In this document: one piece after another, positions 11,038 through 20,413 of the stretch
How positions within the stretch are numbered: position 1 is the first letter of the stretch
Layout of the letters: the number at the start of each line of letters is the position of its first letter
The notes under the pieces: model-generated
The model's database searches: none
What the model was told of the DNA's origin: nothing
The model's input: only the letters and a program-made list of their open reading frames with translations
Program-made: the position numbers and the translations under genes
Source: Sphingomonas gei
GTDB taxonomy: Bacteria > Pseudomonadota > Alphaproteobacteria > Sphingomonadales > Sphingomonadaceae
Direction of reading: 5' to 3'
NCBI RefSeq assembly: GCF_004792685.1
Contig: NZ_SRXT01000002.1
Span: 372,001-436,000, forward strand
DNA: 64,000 nt

Positions 11038-11604
11038 TCTGTTGCCGTAATGATAAGAACGTAAAGCTTGTATTACGATGGTCAGCCAGGCGGTATCGAG
11101 GTGAGAGCTGCATTGACGCAGCTTCAGATGGCAGCTTCCTGGTTCAACGGCGCGAGCGCTCGACGACCCAAATTAGGGCGAGTAGCGGACGTCCTAAGGC
11201 GCGACAGCGAATATCCGCTTACTCAAACCGCCGCAAAGCGGCCATTCCGTTTTCCACCCCATCACCCATTTGCTGTCATCTCACGCGGCATCAAATTGCT
11301 GGTAAAATAGGATTTGATCTGCTTTTGTTCTATCAATGAGCAACGTGGAGAATCTTTTCTCACTATGCCGCACTCGCTGCCGTAGCTTTGCCGCCGCGTG
11401 CGAGGCGCGAAACCGGCGCGTGGCTGGCGCGTGCGTGGCGCATAGGTGTGGCGTCTGTGTCGCGCCGGTGCCGCGTACCTGCCGCTTCGCCGCCGCGTCG
11501 CCGGCACCTTCCCTCCTGTGTCCCGCTAAAAACACGCTTTCGAGTCAACCGGAGTCAACCAGTCAACTAATTGCGTCCCCCGATAGAGGCACCATATTCC
11601 CACC
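11038..11604. other. Long intergenic region between the cyclase and uvrB
   Basis: About 570 bases without a convincing gene. The left half is less GC-rich. Positions 11348-11361 hold a small perfect hairpin (GAGAA/TTCTC, loop TCTT). Positions 11395-11515 are a GCG/TGGCG-rich, low-complexity stretch. Positions 11543-11567 hold three short direct repeats just before uvrB. Divergent promoters for both neighbours must lie here, but I could not place them with confidence. Confidence 0.5.
11543..11567. repeat. Triple AGTCAAC direct repeat upstream of uvrB
   Basis: AGTCAACC occurs at 11543 and 11553 (10-bp period) and AGTCAAC at 11561. The opposite strand reads TTGACT three times. It sits 38 bases before the uvrB start, a suitable place for an operator or promoter element. 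Confidence 0.5.
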
Positions 11605-13800
11605 ATGGTCATCCAGATCCGCACCACTCTCGACGAGCCCGATACCGGCCAGTCCTTCGTCCCGCACCGCCCCAATCGCCCCGACAAGCTCGAGGGTGGC
11701 CGGGCGTTCAAGCTGGTCAGCGACTATCAGCCCTCGGGCGATCAGCGCTTCGCGATCCCCGAACTGGTCGAGCAGGCCAGGAATGGCGAGCGCGATCAGG
11801 TGCTGCTCGGCGTCACCGGATCGGGCAAGACCTATACGATGGCCAAGGTCATCGAGGAGCTCCAGCGCCCGGCGCTGATCCTTGCCCCCAACAAGATCCT
11901 CGCCGCGCAGCTCTACGGCGAGTTCAAGAGCTTCTTCCCCGAAAACGCCGTCGAATATTTCGTCAGCTATTACGATTATTACCAGCCCGAAGCCTATGTC
12001 GCCCGCTCGGACACGTACATCGAGAAGGAAAGCTCGGTGAACGAGGCGATCGACCGGATGCGGCATTCCGCCACCCGGTCGCTGCTCGAGCGCGACGACG
12101 TGATCATCGTCGCCTCGGTGTCGTGCCTCTACGGCATCGGCTCGGTCGAGACCTATTCGGCGATGATCTTCGACTTGAAGAAGGGCCAGGTCGCCGACCA
12201 GCGCGAGATCATCCGCAAGCTCGTCGCGCTCCAGTACAAGCGCAACGACCAGGCGTTCGCCCGCGGCAATTTCAGGGTGCGCGGCGACAGCCTCGAAATC
12301 TTCCCGTCGCATTATGAGGACAGCGCCTGGCGCATCTCGTTCTTCGGCGACGATATCGAGGAGATCACCGAGTTCGACCCGCTCACCGGCAGCAAGGTGG
12401 CGAATTTGGACTATGTTCGCGTGTTCGCCAATTCGCACTATGTCACGCCCGGCCCGACGATGAAGCAGGCGATGGGGGCGATCAAGCACGAGCTGACCGA
12501 GCGGCTCAAGGAGCTCGAGGCCGAAGGCAAATTGATCGAGCACCAAAGGCTCGAGCAGCGCACCAATTTCGATCTCGAGATGATCGCGGCGACCGGCTCC
12601 TGCGCCGGCATCGAGAATTACAGCCGCTTCCTCACCGGCCGGTTGCCCGGCGAGCCGCCGCCCACCTTGTTCGAATATCTGCCCGAGAACGCGTTGCTGT
12701 TCGTCGACGAGAGCCACCAGACGATCGGCCAGATCAACGGCATGTCGCGCGGCGATCACAAGCGGAAAATCACGCTGGCCGAATATGGCTTCCGGTTGCC
12801 CTCGGCGATCGACAACCGGCCTTTGCGCTTCAACGAATGGGACGCGATGCGCCCGCAGACCACTTATGTCTCGGCGACTCCGGGCGGGTGGGAGATGGAG
12901 CAATCGGGCGGCGTGTTCGTCGAGCAGGTGATCCGCCCGACCGGACTGATCGACCCGCCGGTCGAGATCAAGCCGGTCGAGGAACAGGTCCAGGACCTGA
13001 TCCAGGAGTGCAAGAAGACCACGGCGCTCGGCTATCGCACTTTGGTCACCACGCTGACCAAGCGCATGGCCGAGGATCTCACCGAGTACATGCACGAGGC
13101 GGGACTGAAGGTCCGCTACATGCACTCGGACACCGAGACATTGGAGCGGATCGAGCTGATCCGCGACCTGCGCATGGGCGTTTACGACGTGCTGATCGGC
13201 ATCAATCTGCTGCGCGAGGGGCTCGACATTCCCGAATGCGGGCTGGTCGCGATTCTCGATGCCGACAAGGAAGGCTTTCTGCGCTCGGAGACCTCGCTGA
13301 TCCAGACGATCGGCCGCGCCGCGCGCAACGTCGACGGCCGCGTGATCCTTTATGCCGATCGCATCACCGGCAGCATGGAGCGCGCGCTCGCCGAGACCGG
13401 GCGGCGCCGCGAGAAGCAGCACGCCTATAATCTCGAACACGGCATCACCCCCGAGACGATCAAGCGCAGCATCGGCGACATCATCGCGCACGTCTCGAAC
13501 AAGGACGGCGTCACCGTCGAGATCGATGCCGATCGCCCGCACATGGTCGGCCACAATCTGCGCGGCTATATCGAAGAGCTCGAAAAGAAGATGCGCGACG
13601 CCGCCGCCAATCTTGAATTCGAGGAGGCGGGCAGGCTGCGCGACGAGATCCGCGGGCTCGAGGCCGAGGAACTCGGGCTGCCGCCTGGCGAGCACAAGGC
13701 GCCGATCATGGGTCGCAGCAACGAAGGCAAGCCGGGCACGCGCAAGACGCGCTACGGCAAGCAGAGCAAGACGCGGATGGGCGGCGCGCGGCGGAATTGA
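11605..13800 (+). CDS. uvrB: Excinuclease ABC subunit B
   Basis: A 731-residue DNA damage-verification helicase of nucleotide excision repair, acting with UvrA and UvrC. Visible motifs: Walker [11 protein letters not shown] (about residues 70-79), the beta-hairpin region [13 protein letters not shown], helicase motif II as DESH, motif [11 protein letters not shown], and a C-terminal UVR domain ([20 protein letters not shown]) that binds UvrC. An arginine/lysine-rich tail of about 40 residues follows. The start ATG at 11605 gives the usual length plus a short N-terminal extension. I saw no GTTC-N7-GTTC LexA box upstream. Confidence 0.97.
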   Translation: MVIQIRTTLDEPDTGQSFVPHRPNRPDKLEGGRAFKLVSDYQPSGDQRFAIPELVEQARNGERDQVLLGVTGSGKTYTMAKVIEELQRPALILAPNKILAAQLYGEFKSFFPENAVEYFVSYYDYYQPEAYVARSDTYIEKESSVNEAIDRMRHSATRSLLERDDVIIVASVSCLYGIGSVETYSAMIFDLKKGQVADQREIIRKLVALQYKRNDQAFARGNFRVRGDSLEIFPSHYEDSAWRISFFGDDIEEITEFDPLTGSKVANLDYVRVFANSHYVTPGPTMKQAMGAIKHELTERLKELEAEGKLIEHQRLEQRTNFDLEMIAATGSCAGIENYSRFLTGRLPGEPPPTLFEYLPENALLFVDESHQTIGQINGMSRGDHKRKITLAEYGFRLPSAIDNRPLRFNEWDAMRPQTTYVSATPGGWEMEQSGGVFVEQVIRPTGLIDPPVEIKPVEEQVQDLIQECKKTTALGYRTLVTTLTKRMAEDLTEYMHEAGLKVRYMHSDTETLERIELIRDLRMGVYDVLIGINLLREGLDIPECGLVAILDADKEGFLRSETSLIQTIGRAARNVDGRVILYADRITGSMERALAETGRRREKQHAYNLEHGITPETIKRSIGDIIAHVSNKDGVTVEIDADRPHMVGHNLRGYIEELEKKMRDAAANLEFEEAGRLRDEIRGLEAEELGLPPGEHKAPIMGRSNEGKPGTRKTRYGKQSKTRMGGARRN

Positions 13801-13857
13801 TTTACGTTAGAAATTCAAGAATATCAAATAGATAGAATCGCGTAACCATACGTAGTC

Positions 13858-13886
13858 GTGACTCTACGGACTGACTGTTCTATAAT
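13858..13886 (+). promoter_or_regulatory. Sigma-70-type promoter of the hemerythrin-like gene
   Basis: A perfect -10 TATAAT at 13881-13886 with GTGACT at 13858-13863 (four of six to TTGACA), 17 bases apart. It lies in an AT-rich gap, 38 bases before the start of the next gene. Confidence 0.65.
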
Positions 13887-13923
13887 GAACGTGCTTGAGT
13901 AGACTCCAGATGGAGGCGAGTGC

Positions 13924-14349
13924 GTGATCGAAGGGCTTTGCGCGGAACATCGAGCCCTCGAGGCTCAGGCTGCGCGATTGCTCCAGATCGTCTCCGCGAG
14001 CGTGCCGGATGCCGCCGCGGTCGCGGTGATGCGCTGGCAGATGGCGCAGGCGCTGCGCGACCATTGCAGCCGCGAAGACCAGTTGGTCTATGATCGGCTG
14101 CTCTCTTCGGGCGACGCGGTCGCGACCGACCTCGCCTGGTCCTATCGCCAGGAGCACGGCTTGCTCGGCCCGGCATTCGCCAATTACATGGCCGCCTGGC
14201 CGGTCGGCCGGATCGCGCACGAATGGGAGCGGTTCCGCGCCGAGACGCGAATCCTGATGGCCGATCTCGCCGAGCGGATCGCGCGCGAGGAGCAAGTGCT
14301 CTACCCCCATGTCGAGCGAGTCATCGCGCGCCAGCGGGCGGCCGCCTGA
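13924..14349 (+). CDS. Hemerythrin HHE-domain protein
   Basis: A 141-residue all-helical protein that begins with GTG, preceded by TGGAGG. The pattern EHRALE (about residue 7), DHCSREDQLVYDRL (about 48), YRQEHGLLGPAF (about 80) and EEQVLYPHVERV (near the end) supplies the histidine and acidic ligands of a di-iron HHE domain. Members bind oxygen or nitric oxide or sense redox state. It has its own promoter-like sequence and is probably regulated separately from uvrB. Its partner is unknown. Confidence 0.75.
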   Translation: MIEGLCAEHRALEAQAARLLQIVSASVPDAAAVAVMRWQMAQALRDHCSREDQLVYDRLLSSGDAVATDLAWSYRQEHGLLGPAFANYMAAWPVGRIAHEWERFRAETRILMADLAERIAREEQVLYPHVERVIARQRAAA

Positions 14350-14390
14350 TCCAAGGTTGAGGCGGCGGGGGACTTCCCGCATAAGGCGGC

Positions 14391-14924
14391 ATGCGTCTTC
14401 TGTCCGTGTTCGCCAGCCTATCCATCGCGACTCTGGTTGCCGGCTGCGTGGCGCCCAGCCAGCCTCCGCCGCGGCCCGCCCCGCCGGTCGCGGTGCCCGC
14501 TCCCGCGCCGACTCCGGCGCCCGCCCCGCCGCCGAGAAGCGCGGACTGGCGCGACTGGCCGCCGACCCCCGGCAATTGGAGCTGGCGGCCGGAAGGGCAG
14601 GGCAGCGTCGCCACATTCGGGTTGCCCGGCCAGGCCCCCGAGCTGACGCTCCGCTGCGACCGTTCCCGCAGCCGCATCCTGCTGTCCAGGCGCGGACAGC
14701 TATCGGCGCCGACCCTCATCGTGCGCACCACCAGCCAGGCCCGGACGCTCGCCGTCACTGCCGCCACGACCGGTGCGAGCGCGGAGCTCGGTGTGCGCGA
14801 CGCGCTGGTCGATGCGATGGGCTACAGCCGCGGACGCTTCGTCATCGAGGGTGGCGGCATGCCGATTCTGGTGGCGCCTGCCTGGGCCGAGATCCTGCGG
14901 GTGGCAGAGGATTGTCGCGGCTGA
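14391..14924 (+). CDS. Proline-rich lipoprotein, unknown function
   Basis: A 177-residue predicted lipoprotein: the signal peptide ends in LVAGC (Cys about residue 19). It continues with a proline/alanine linker (about residues 22-48), which probably lets the globular part reach away from the membrane. The remaining 125 residues (WRDWPPTPGNW ... LRCDRSRSRILL) look like a small beta-rich domain also seen in other sphingomonad lipoproteins. No catalytic motif was recognised. It follows the hemerythrin gene by 41 bases. Confidence 0.65.
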   Translation: MRLLSVFASLSIATLVAGCVAPSQPPPRPAPPVAVPAPAPTPAPAPPPRSADWRDWPPTPGNWSWRPEGQGSVATFGLPGQAPELTLRCDRSRSRILLSRRGQLSAPTLIVRTTSQARTLAVTAATTGASAELGVRDALVDAMGYSRGRFVIEGGGMPILVAPAWAEILRVAEDCRG

Positions 14925-14948
14925 GCGCGTCGGGCGAACCACAGACCT

Positions 14949-14988
14949 TTGAGAATCGCACTATCTTTCTCGTAAAACAAGACTTGTT
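14949..14988 (+). promoter_or_regulatory. Candidate promoter and operator of the leader transcript
   Basis: TTGAGA at 14949-14954, 18 bases, then TAAAAC at 14973-14978. A perfect odd palindrome AACAAG-A-CTTGTT (14976-14988) overlaps the -10 side and could bind a repressor. Confidence 0.4.
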
Positions 14989-15067
14989 CTGCGACTCGCA
15001 ATGATTCAAGATTCCTCCGTGGCCGCAAGTCACGCTCGTTCTTCAACTAGCGAAAGGAGGTGATCCG

Positions 15068-15124
15068 ATGTCTCATGGTTCAGCAATGGGGTCGGTTCAG
15101 TTCGTTCGGGAGACGCGCCGCTGA
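15068..15124 (+). CDS. 18-residue peptide ORF with extended Shine-Dalgarno
   Basis: An ATG-to-TGA frame of 18 codons preceded by GAAAGGAGGTGATCC (15052-15066), which is complementary to 15 bases of the bacterial 16S rRNA 3-prime end. Spacing from GGAGG to the ATG is seven bases. The peptide (beginning MSHGSAMGSVQF, ending in arginines) has no recognised family. Either it is translated very efficiently, or its main use is as a ribosome-binding element of the surrounding RNA. Confidence 0.5.
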   Translation: MSHGSAMGSVQFVRETRR

Positions 15125-15260
15125 GTTGAAGGCGCGGACGGAAGCCCTCCGTCCGTAGATGCGCGGGAGGTATTCTCCTCTAGTCAACGCGCATCGCCCT
15201 TCGCGAAGCGGCCCGCATGGTCTCCCGAGCTGGAACTCTCCGGCCGCTGACCATGTCGGA

Positions 15261-15304
15261 GGTCGCCGGGCACCCTGATGGGGCCCGGCGGCCTCTTTCA
15301 TTTT
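15261..15304 (+). terminator. Strong rho-independent terminator
   Basis: An 11-bp stem (15261-15271 with 15283-15293, one T-G pair) is continued by CCC/GGG around a TGAT loop and followed by TCTTTCATTTT. It separates the short-ORF transcript from the sigma-factor gene 85 bases downstream. Confidence 0.8.
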
Positions 15305-15388
15305 GGGAAGACGGACGGCCGATTCACGAAGCATGTCCGATTCCCGCATCCCGCGCGTCTTAGGACTGAATGGAGATCCGGAAAGCCG

Positions 15389-15865
15389 ATGCCGAGCCTA
15401 GCTGAGATGCTGGCCAGAGCCAGACGGGCGGTGCTTCGGCACGGGGTCTCGGAAGAGGATGCGGACGAATTGGTGCAGGATGCCTTCCTGAAGGTCGAGC
15501 AATATGAGCGCACGCATGCTGCGCGCTCGCGCGAGGCGTTGCTCGTCACTGCCGCGGTAAACCTGTCGATCGACCGCAGCCGCCGCCGTGCGCGCTCGCC
15601 GTTCGTCGATATCGACGATTTCCATGCGATCGCCGATGCGACCCCCGATCCTTCGCAGATCGTCGAGCAGCAGGCGCGTCTGCGCCATGCCGCGGAGGGG
15701 CTGGCGACGCTGCCTGAACGGACGCGGCGCATCCTGCTCAAGCGCCGGCTCGAGGATATGAGCTATGCCGAGATCGCCGCTTCGGAGGACATGTCGGTCG
15801 CCGCAGTCGAAAAGCAGGTTGCCCGCGCGACGCTTCAGTTGATGAAGTGGATGGCGGAATGGTGA
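15389..15865 (+). CDS. ECF RNA polymerase sigma factor, FecI-like
   Basis: A 158-residue sigma factor. The ATG at 15389 is chosen because residues from there match sigma region 2 (SEEDADELVQDAFLKVEQY, about 22-40); the longer frame adds 37 residues with no similarity. Region 4 is LPERTRRILLKRRLEDMSYAEIA and the following helix-turn-helix. Together with the overlapping fecR gene, it should respond to ligand binding by the downstream TonB receptor through the trans-envelope FecA-FecR-FecI route and activate transcription of the receptor operon. Confidence 0.88.
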   Translation: MPSLAEMLARARRAVLRHGVSEEDADELVQDAFLKVEQYERTHAARSREALLVTAAVNLSIDRSRRRARSPFVDIDDFHAIADATPDPSQIVEQQARLRHAAEGLATLPERTRRILLKRRLEDMSYAEIAASEDMSVAAVEKQVARATLQLMKWMAEW

Positions 15866-16821
15866 TGCCGACCCCGCTCTTTCGCGCCGAAGTCGATGCC
15901 GACGCGGCAGCCTGGCTCGCACGGCTGCAGGCAGAGGGGCGCAGCGAGGCCACCGAAAGCGCGTTCAAGGCGTGGCTCCACGCCGATCTTGCGCATCAGG
16001 AGGCATTCGAACGCGCTACCGAAATCTGGGCGATGATCCCGGGCGCGATGCTCTGCTCCGGGGTGTCCACGCAGGCGCCTGCTTCGCTTCCGATCCGCCG
16101 CACCCGTGGCCGCGCCGCCGGGTTCGCGATGGCGGCTTCGCTGCTGATCGTGCTCGGTGCGGGCGGCGGCTGGTGGCTGCTGACGCGTCCGATCGACTAT
16201 GCGACGAGAGTCGGTGAGCAGAAGATCGCGACGCTCGAGGACGGCAGCCGGATCGCGCTCAACACCGACAGCGAAGTCGATGTCTCCTATGAGAAGGATG
16301 TCCGCCGGGTGACGCTCGAGCGCGGAGAGGCGATGTTCGAAGTCGCGCCCAATCCGAGCCGCCCGTTCGTCGTCCGCGCGGGCGACAAATTGGTCAAGGC
16401 GATCGGCACCAGCTTCATCGTCCGCCGCGATGCCAGCGGCGTGATCGTGACGCTGATCCAAGGCAAGGTCTCGGTCAGCGACGTGACCAAAGCCGCAGTT
16501 CAGCCCACCTTGCTGGCGCCCGGAGAGCGGCTCACGGTGCCCGCGAGCGCGCCATCGGTGATCGACCAGCCGCCGATCGAGGCGGCCACGGCGTGGCGTC
16601 GCGGGCAGGCCGTGTTCAACGATACGCCGCTTTCGTCCGCGGTTGCCGAGCTCAATCGCTACGGCGGACCGCGCGTCACGGTCGACGATCCGCGGCTGGC
16701 TGGCCTGCGCATATCGGGGGTGTTCGCAACCAACGACACCGCCGAATTCGCCAATGCCGTGGCGGCCTTGTATCGCCTTCGTGTCCAGAAAGCCGGCCGC
16801 GAGCTCCATTTATTGCGCTGA
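15865..16821 (+). CDS. FecR-type anti-sigma / signal-transducing membrane protein
   Basis: About 318 residues. Its ATG overlaps the sigma-factor stop (TGATG); in-frame ATG at 15859 and GTG at 15847 are alternatives. The cytoplasmic part has the DUF4880-like helix AAAWLARLQAEGRSEATESA. One membrane helix (about residues 85-105) follows. The periplasmic FecR domain (ATLEDGSRIALNTDSEV ... LERGEAMFEVA ... FVVRAGDKLVKAIGT) then leads to a C-terminal secretin/STN-like segment (LSSAVAELNRYGG). It should sense the STN domain of the receptor encoded next and control the sigma factor. Confidence 0.88.
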   Translation: MPTPLFRAEVDADAAAWLARLQAEGRSEATESAFKAWLHADLAHQEAFERATEIWAMIPGAMLCSGVSTQAPASLPIRRTRGRAAGFAMAASLLIVLGAGGGWWLLTRPIDYATRVGEQKIATLEDGSRIALNTDSEVDVSYEKDVRRVTLERGEAMFEVAPNPSRPFVVRAGDKLVKAIGTSFIVRRDASGVIVTLIQGKVSVSDVTKAAVQPTLLAPGERLTVPASAPSVIDQPPIEAATAWRRGQAVFNDTPLSSAVAELNRYGGPRVTVDDPRLAGLRISGVFATNDTAEFANAVAALYRLRVQKAGRELHLLR

Positions 16822-16930
16822 GTCCGCGTGCAGTGACATTTTTGTTTCCCGGCCGTGTCGGTTTTGCATTGCAGCATCGTCTGGTTAACTGAGGGGTCGC
16901 AAACCTCGCGGGCCCGAACGGGGGGAATCG

Positions 16931-19900
16931 ATGGTATCGAGAGTCACGCTTTCGGCGTTGGCCGCAACGGCATGTGCGTTCGCCGGGCCGGTCAGTGCAT
17001 TCGCGCAGCCAAGTTATGCGTTCGATCTGCCTGCGCAGCCGCTCGAGAAGTCGCTCCGCGCGGTCGCCGGCCGCACCGGCTCCAACATCGTCTTCTCGGA
17101 TGACGCGGTTCGCGGCAAGACCGCCCTGGCGCTGCGCGGGGAGTTCGGCGCCACCGCCGCCTATCGCCAATTGCTCGCCGGATCGGGGCTGACGCTCAGC
17201 GTCACCAGCGGCGGCTCCTATATCGTCAACCGCCCCCAGTCCCAGAGCACCAGTGGAGCCGCTGGCGCCATCCAGGGCCACGTCGCCGAGGCCGACGGCA
17301 CGCGCAACATCGCCGGCGCACTGGTCCGCATCGTCGAAACCGGTCAGACCACCAAGGCCGATGATCTCGGCAATTTTCGCTTCGTGAGCGTTCCGGCTGG
17401 CAGCTATACGCTCGAGGTCTCGTTCCTCGGCTATCCAACCGTCACGCGCACCATCAACGTCGCCGCTGACGGCCATGCCGCAGTCGAGCTCGCCATGGGC
17501 GATACTGCCGAGACCGCGCCCGACGTCGTCGTCTACGGCTCGCGCAGCGCCCGCGCCAATGCGCTCAACCTCCAGCGCACCGCCTCGAACAATTCGGACG
17601 TCATCTCCGCCGACGATCTCGGCAACTTCACCGGCACCACCTTTTCGGACGCGCTGCGCCGCACCGCGGGCGTGTCGTTCCAGCGCGACAGCGTGACCGG
17701 CGACGGCACCAACGTCATCGTCCGCGGGCTCGATCCGGACATGAACAGCGTCAAGCTCAACGGCCTCCAGCTGCCGGTGGGCAACGGCACCGGCCGTTCG
17801 GCGGATCTCAGCAACCTGCTCGCGGATTCGGTCAGCAAGATCACGATCAGCAAGAGCCTGCTCCCCAGCCAGGACAGCGCCGGCACCGGCGGGCTGATCG
17901 AGATCGAGACGCTGTCGCCGCTCAATCGTCCGCGTCGCTATGCCAATTTCCAGCTCGAGGGTGGGCTGAGCGGGAAGGATTTCAGCAAGGACGTGCTCGC
18001 CTCGGGCACGATCGCCGGGCGTTTCGGCGCGCAGGACAATTTCGGCATCAGCGCCTCGGTCCAGTATCGCCGCAATTCGGTGCGCAACGTGTCGTACAAC
18101 ACGGTGACTCGCTTTGGCGCGTTCCTGCCCAACGCCGCGGACGGCACACCGACGCTGACTACGACGGAGGGCCTGGATCCGCGTGCGACCTTTCCCTTCG
18201 TCGCAGGCGATGACGATGCCTATGTCCTCCAGCTGGCGACCAGCTTCAACCATGTGAAGCAGACCACGCTGGCCGCGACCGTCTCGGCCGAGTGGCAGGT
18301 CGCCGACCATACCAACTGGAAGTTCGATTTCCAGCACGCCGAGGCGAACCGCACCACTTATGACATGCGGGACACCTTCGGCGCGCTGAGCGAATATTCG
18401 GACGTTCCGGGGGGCGATGCCATCTCCGCGCTGAACCTCAGCCTGGCGTCCGGCAACGCCGCCCTGCAGCGTCAGCAGGCGTATCACTATGATCCGAACG
18501 CCAAGACGATCACCGACACCTACAGCTTCAACGGCAAGACCACGGCCGGCAAGCTCACCTTCGTCTACCTGGCCGGCTATGCGCACGGCAGCGAACGGCA
18601 CCATAAAAATAGCACGCTCGACATGCGCACGCCTGACATCGACGCGACGGCAGCCTATTTCCAGCCCGGCGCCACCGATGCATCGCTCGGCTACATCGTC
18701 AGTCCGTTCGGCCGGCGCGGCGGCGATGCCATTCCGATCCCGCTGCTCACCGATGCCGGCTGGGCATTGATCAACGATCCCTCGCTCTACACGATCACCG
18801 TCGGCACCGGGCAGATCGACTCCAGCACCGGCAGCAATGATCGCTACACCGGCGATGTCAGTCTGCGCTGGGACGTTGGCGTCGGCCCTCTCACGTACAT
18901 CCAGGTCGGCGCCCGGTATGAACGGGCCGAGTTCAAGAACGACAATGCGCGCACCCAGTTCGGCGGAAACGCATCGCTGGCAGACCTCAAACTGCCGTTC
19001 TCGCCGACCGACCTCACTCGCGTCGGCGTGACCGGTGCGAACTTCACTGCGTTGAGCGAGAATACGCTGATCAACTTCATCGACAATATCGGCGACTATC
19101 CGGCGGTGATCCTGTCGCCGATCGCGCCGGTGGCGGGGCAGGACGAGCAGGGGACGCGCGAGGACAATTATGCCGCTTATGTCCAGACCAGCCTGCAGTT
19201 CGGCAAGCTCGAGCTGGTCGGCGGGGTGCGCTACAACCGCACCGATCTGCGCGCCTCCAATCTGCTCTTTCCCACGTATATCGGCCCGATCCTGCCGGAG
19301 AACGGCGGCGGCTTCGGCGTCGACTTGGCCTTCCAGAACCAGTTCAGCAAGCTGGTGACCGAGACGGCGAAGTCCGAGGACTTCCTGCCGCGCGTGCTGT
19401 TCAATTTTCGCCAGAGCGACAATCTGATCTTTCGCGGCGGCTATTTCCTGTCGGTCGCGCGGCCGCAGATCACCAATTTGTCGAATCAGACGCGGATCAC
19501 CTTCGTCAATATCCCGATCCCCGGCCCGAATGGCGTGCAACCGATCCTCCAGCTCAATTCGGGCAATCCGAACCTGAAACAGGCGACGACGCACAATTTC
19601 GATCTGAGCGTCGAATATTATCACAAGATCGGCATCATCAAGCTCGGCGGCTTCTACAAGCGGATCAACAACCTGCTCCAGGCCAACGAGACCAACGGCC
19701 CGGCCAGCCTCGCCAATGTGACGTTGCCCGACCACCCTTATTTCCAGGGCCCGCCCTATTTCGATCCGGCAAATCCGCAGAACTTCTTCATCAACGGCGG
19801 CTCGCCGATCAACAGCGAGCATGCGGCGACGATCTGGGGCGTGGAAGGCCGGTTCGAGCGTCAGTTCGATTTCCTGCCCGGCGCGCTGAGCGGCCTGGGC

Positions 19901-20341
19901 GTGATCGCCAACTATACCTACACCAAGAGCAGCCGCTGGCAGCGCTACAGCTGGGCCTCGGCCCCGGCGGGAGAGGACAATCTCTACGAATTCTCCGGCC
20001 TGCCGTTCAACCAGCAGCCCGAGCATTCGGGCACGGTCGCGCTGAACTACAACAAGTTCGGCTTCGACGGCACGCTAGCCTACAGCTTCCAGTCGCGCAC
20101 GCTGAACAATTTCATTCCGCGCGGCCTCTCGGTCTATGAAAAGGGCGTGCAGACGCTCGATCTGCGGGCCGAATATTATGTCGACCCCCGGACCCGCAAC
20201 TACCGGATATATTTCGAGGCGTCTGACTTGCTCAAGGGCACCGAGACGCCCGACGTCCAACAGCTGATCGCCGGCTATTACACTCGCGCGACCTATCTCG
20301 GCGGCCGCAAGTTCAAGATCGGCGCCGCCGTCACCTTCTGA
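16931..20341 (+). CDS. TonB-dependent receptor with STN signalling domain
   Basis: An 1136-residue outer-membrane transducer. After a signal peptide (ending near ...SAFAQ, residue 26) it has an STN domain (YAFDLPAQPLEKSLRAVAGR ... about 28-100), which contacts FecR in the periplasm. A carboxypeptidase-regulatory-like domain (about 115-190) and a plug (about 205-330, including FSDALRRTAGVSFQRD and VIVRGLDPDMNSV) follow, then a long barrel ending in phenylalanine (IGAAVTF). Architecture and placement after sigma/FecR genes mark it as a self-regulating receptor. The nearby M16 peptidase hints at a peptide ligand (inference). Confidence 0.9.
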   Translation: MVSRVTLSALAATACAFAGPVSAFAQPSYAFDLPAQPLEKSLRAVAGRTGSNIVFSDDAVRGKTALALRGEFGATAAYRQLLAGSGLTLSVTSGGSYIVNRPQSQSTSGAAGAIQGHVAEADGTRNIAGALVRIVETGQTTKADDLGNFRFVSVPAGSYTLEVSFLGYPTVTRTINVAADGHAAVELAMGDTAETAPDVVVYGSRSARANALNLQRTASNNSDVISADDLGNFTGTTFSDALRRTAGVSFQRDSVTGDGTNVIVRGLDPDMNSVKLNGLQLPVGNGTGRSADLSNLLADSVSKITISKSLLPSQDSAGTGGLIEIETLSPLNRPRRYANFQLEGGLSGKDFSKDVLASGTIAGRFGAQDNFGISASVQYRRNSVRNVSYNTVTRFGAFLPNAADGTPTLTTTEGLDPRATFPFVAGDDDAYVLQLATSFNHVKQTTLAATVSAEWQVADHTNWKFDFQHAEANRTTYDMRDTFGALSEYSDVPGGDAISALNLSLASGNAALQRQQAYHYDPNAKTITDTYSFNGKTTAGKLTFVYLAGYAHGSERHHKNSTLDMRTPDIDATAAYFQPGATDASLGYIVSPFGRRGGDAIPIPLLTDAGWALINDPSLYTITVGTGQIDSSTGSNDRYTGDVSLRWDVGVGPLTYIQVGARYERAEFKNDNARTQFGGNASLADLKLPFSPTDLTRVGVTGANFTALSENTLINFIDNIGDYPAVILSPIAPVAGQDEQGTREDNYAAYVQTSLQFGKLELVGGVRYNRTDLRASNLLFPTYIGPILPENGGGFGVDLAFQNQFSKLVTETAKSEDFLPRVLFNFRQSDNLIFRGGYFLSVARPQITNLSNQTRITFVNIPIPGPNGVQPILQLNSGNPNLKQATTHNFDLSVEYYHKIGIIKLGGFYKRINNLLQANETNGPASLANVTLPDHPYFQGPPYFDPANPQNFFINGGSPINSEHAATIWGVEGRFERQFDFLPGALSGLGVIANYTYTKSSRWQRYSWASAPAGEDNLYEFSGLPFNQQPEHSGTVALNYNKFGFDGTLAYSFQSRTLNNFIPRGLSVYEKGVQTLDLRAEYYVDPRTRNYRIYFEASDLLKGTETPDVQQLIAGYYTRATYLGGRKFKIGAAVTF

Positions 20342-20413
20342 AGAACCCGTGCAGAATACCCATTGCCGGCGCCTACCCGTGCGGGAGCCGGCGCTTCAAG
20401 GAAAGCCATCGTT

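Larger units (their letters stand above)
14985..15304 (+). ncRNA. Candidate structured RNA carrying a very short ORF
   Basis: A roughly 320-nt transcript is suggested by the upstream promoter, an 18-codon ORF with an extreme ribosome binding site (15052-15124), an 8-bp perfect hairpin (15135-15155, loop AGCCC), a second small hairpin (15166-15178), a 10-bp palindrome CTTCGCGAAG (15199-15208) and a strong terminator (15261-15304). GTTGA (15125-15129) and TCAAC (15184-15188) can close the central part. I do not recognise the family. It may be a regulatory RNA or a leader for the sigma-factor gene at 15389. Confidence 0.5.

Noticed and set aside
11270..11604. LexA (GTTC-N7-GTTC) box for uvrB
   Set aside because: A GTTC near 11328 has no partner at the right spacing; no SOS box could be supported.
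11563..13695. 710-codon minus-strand frame over uvrB
   Set aside because: Shadow of uvrB, which has all its helicase motifs.
15052..15066. Fragment of a 16S rRNA 3-prime end on the minus strand
   Set aside because: Only 15 bases match; the flanking sequence does not resemble 16S rRNA, and the plus-strand position before an ATG explains it as a Shine-Dalgarno sequence.
16676..20026. 1116-codon open frame opposite the STN-type receptor
   Set aside because: No domain or signal visible; an antisense shadow of a well supported gene.
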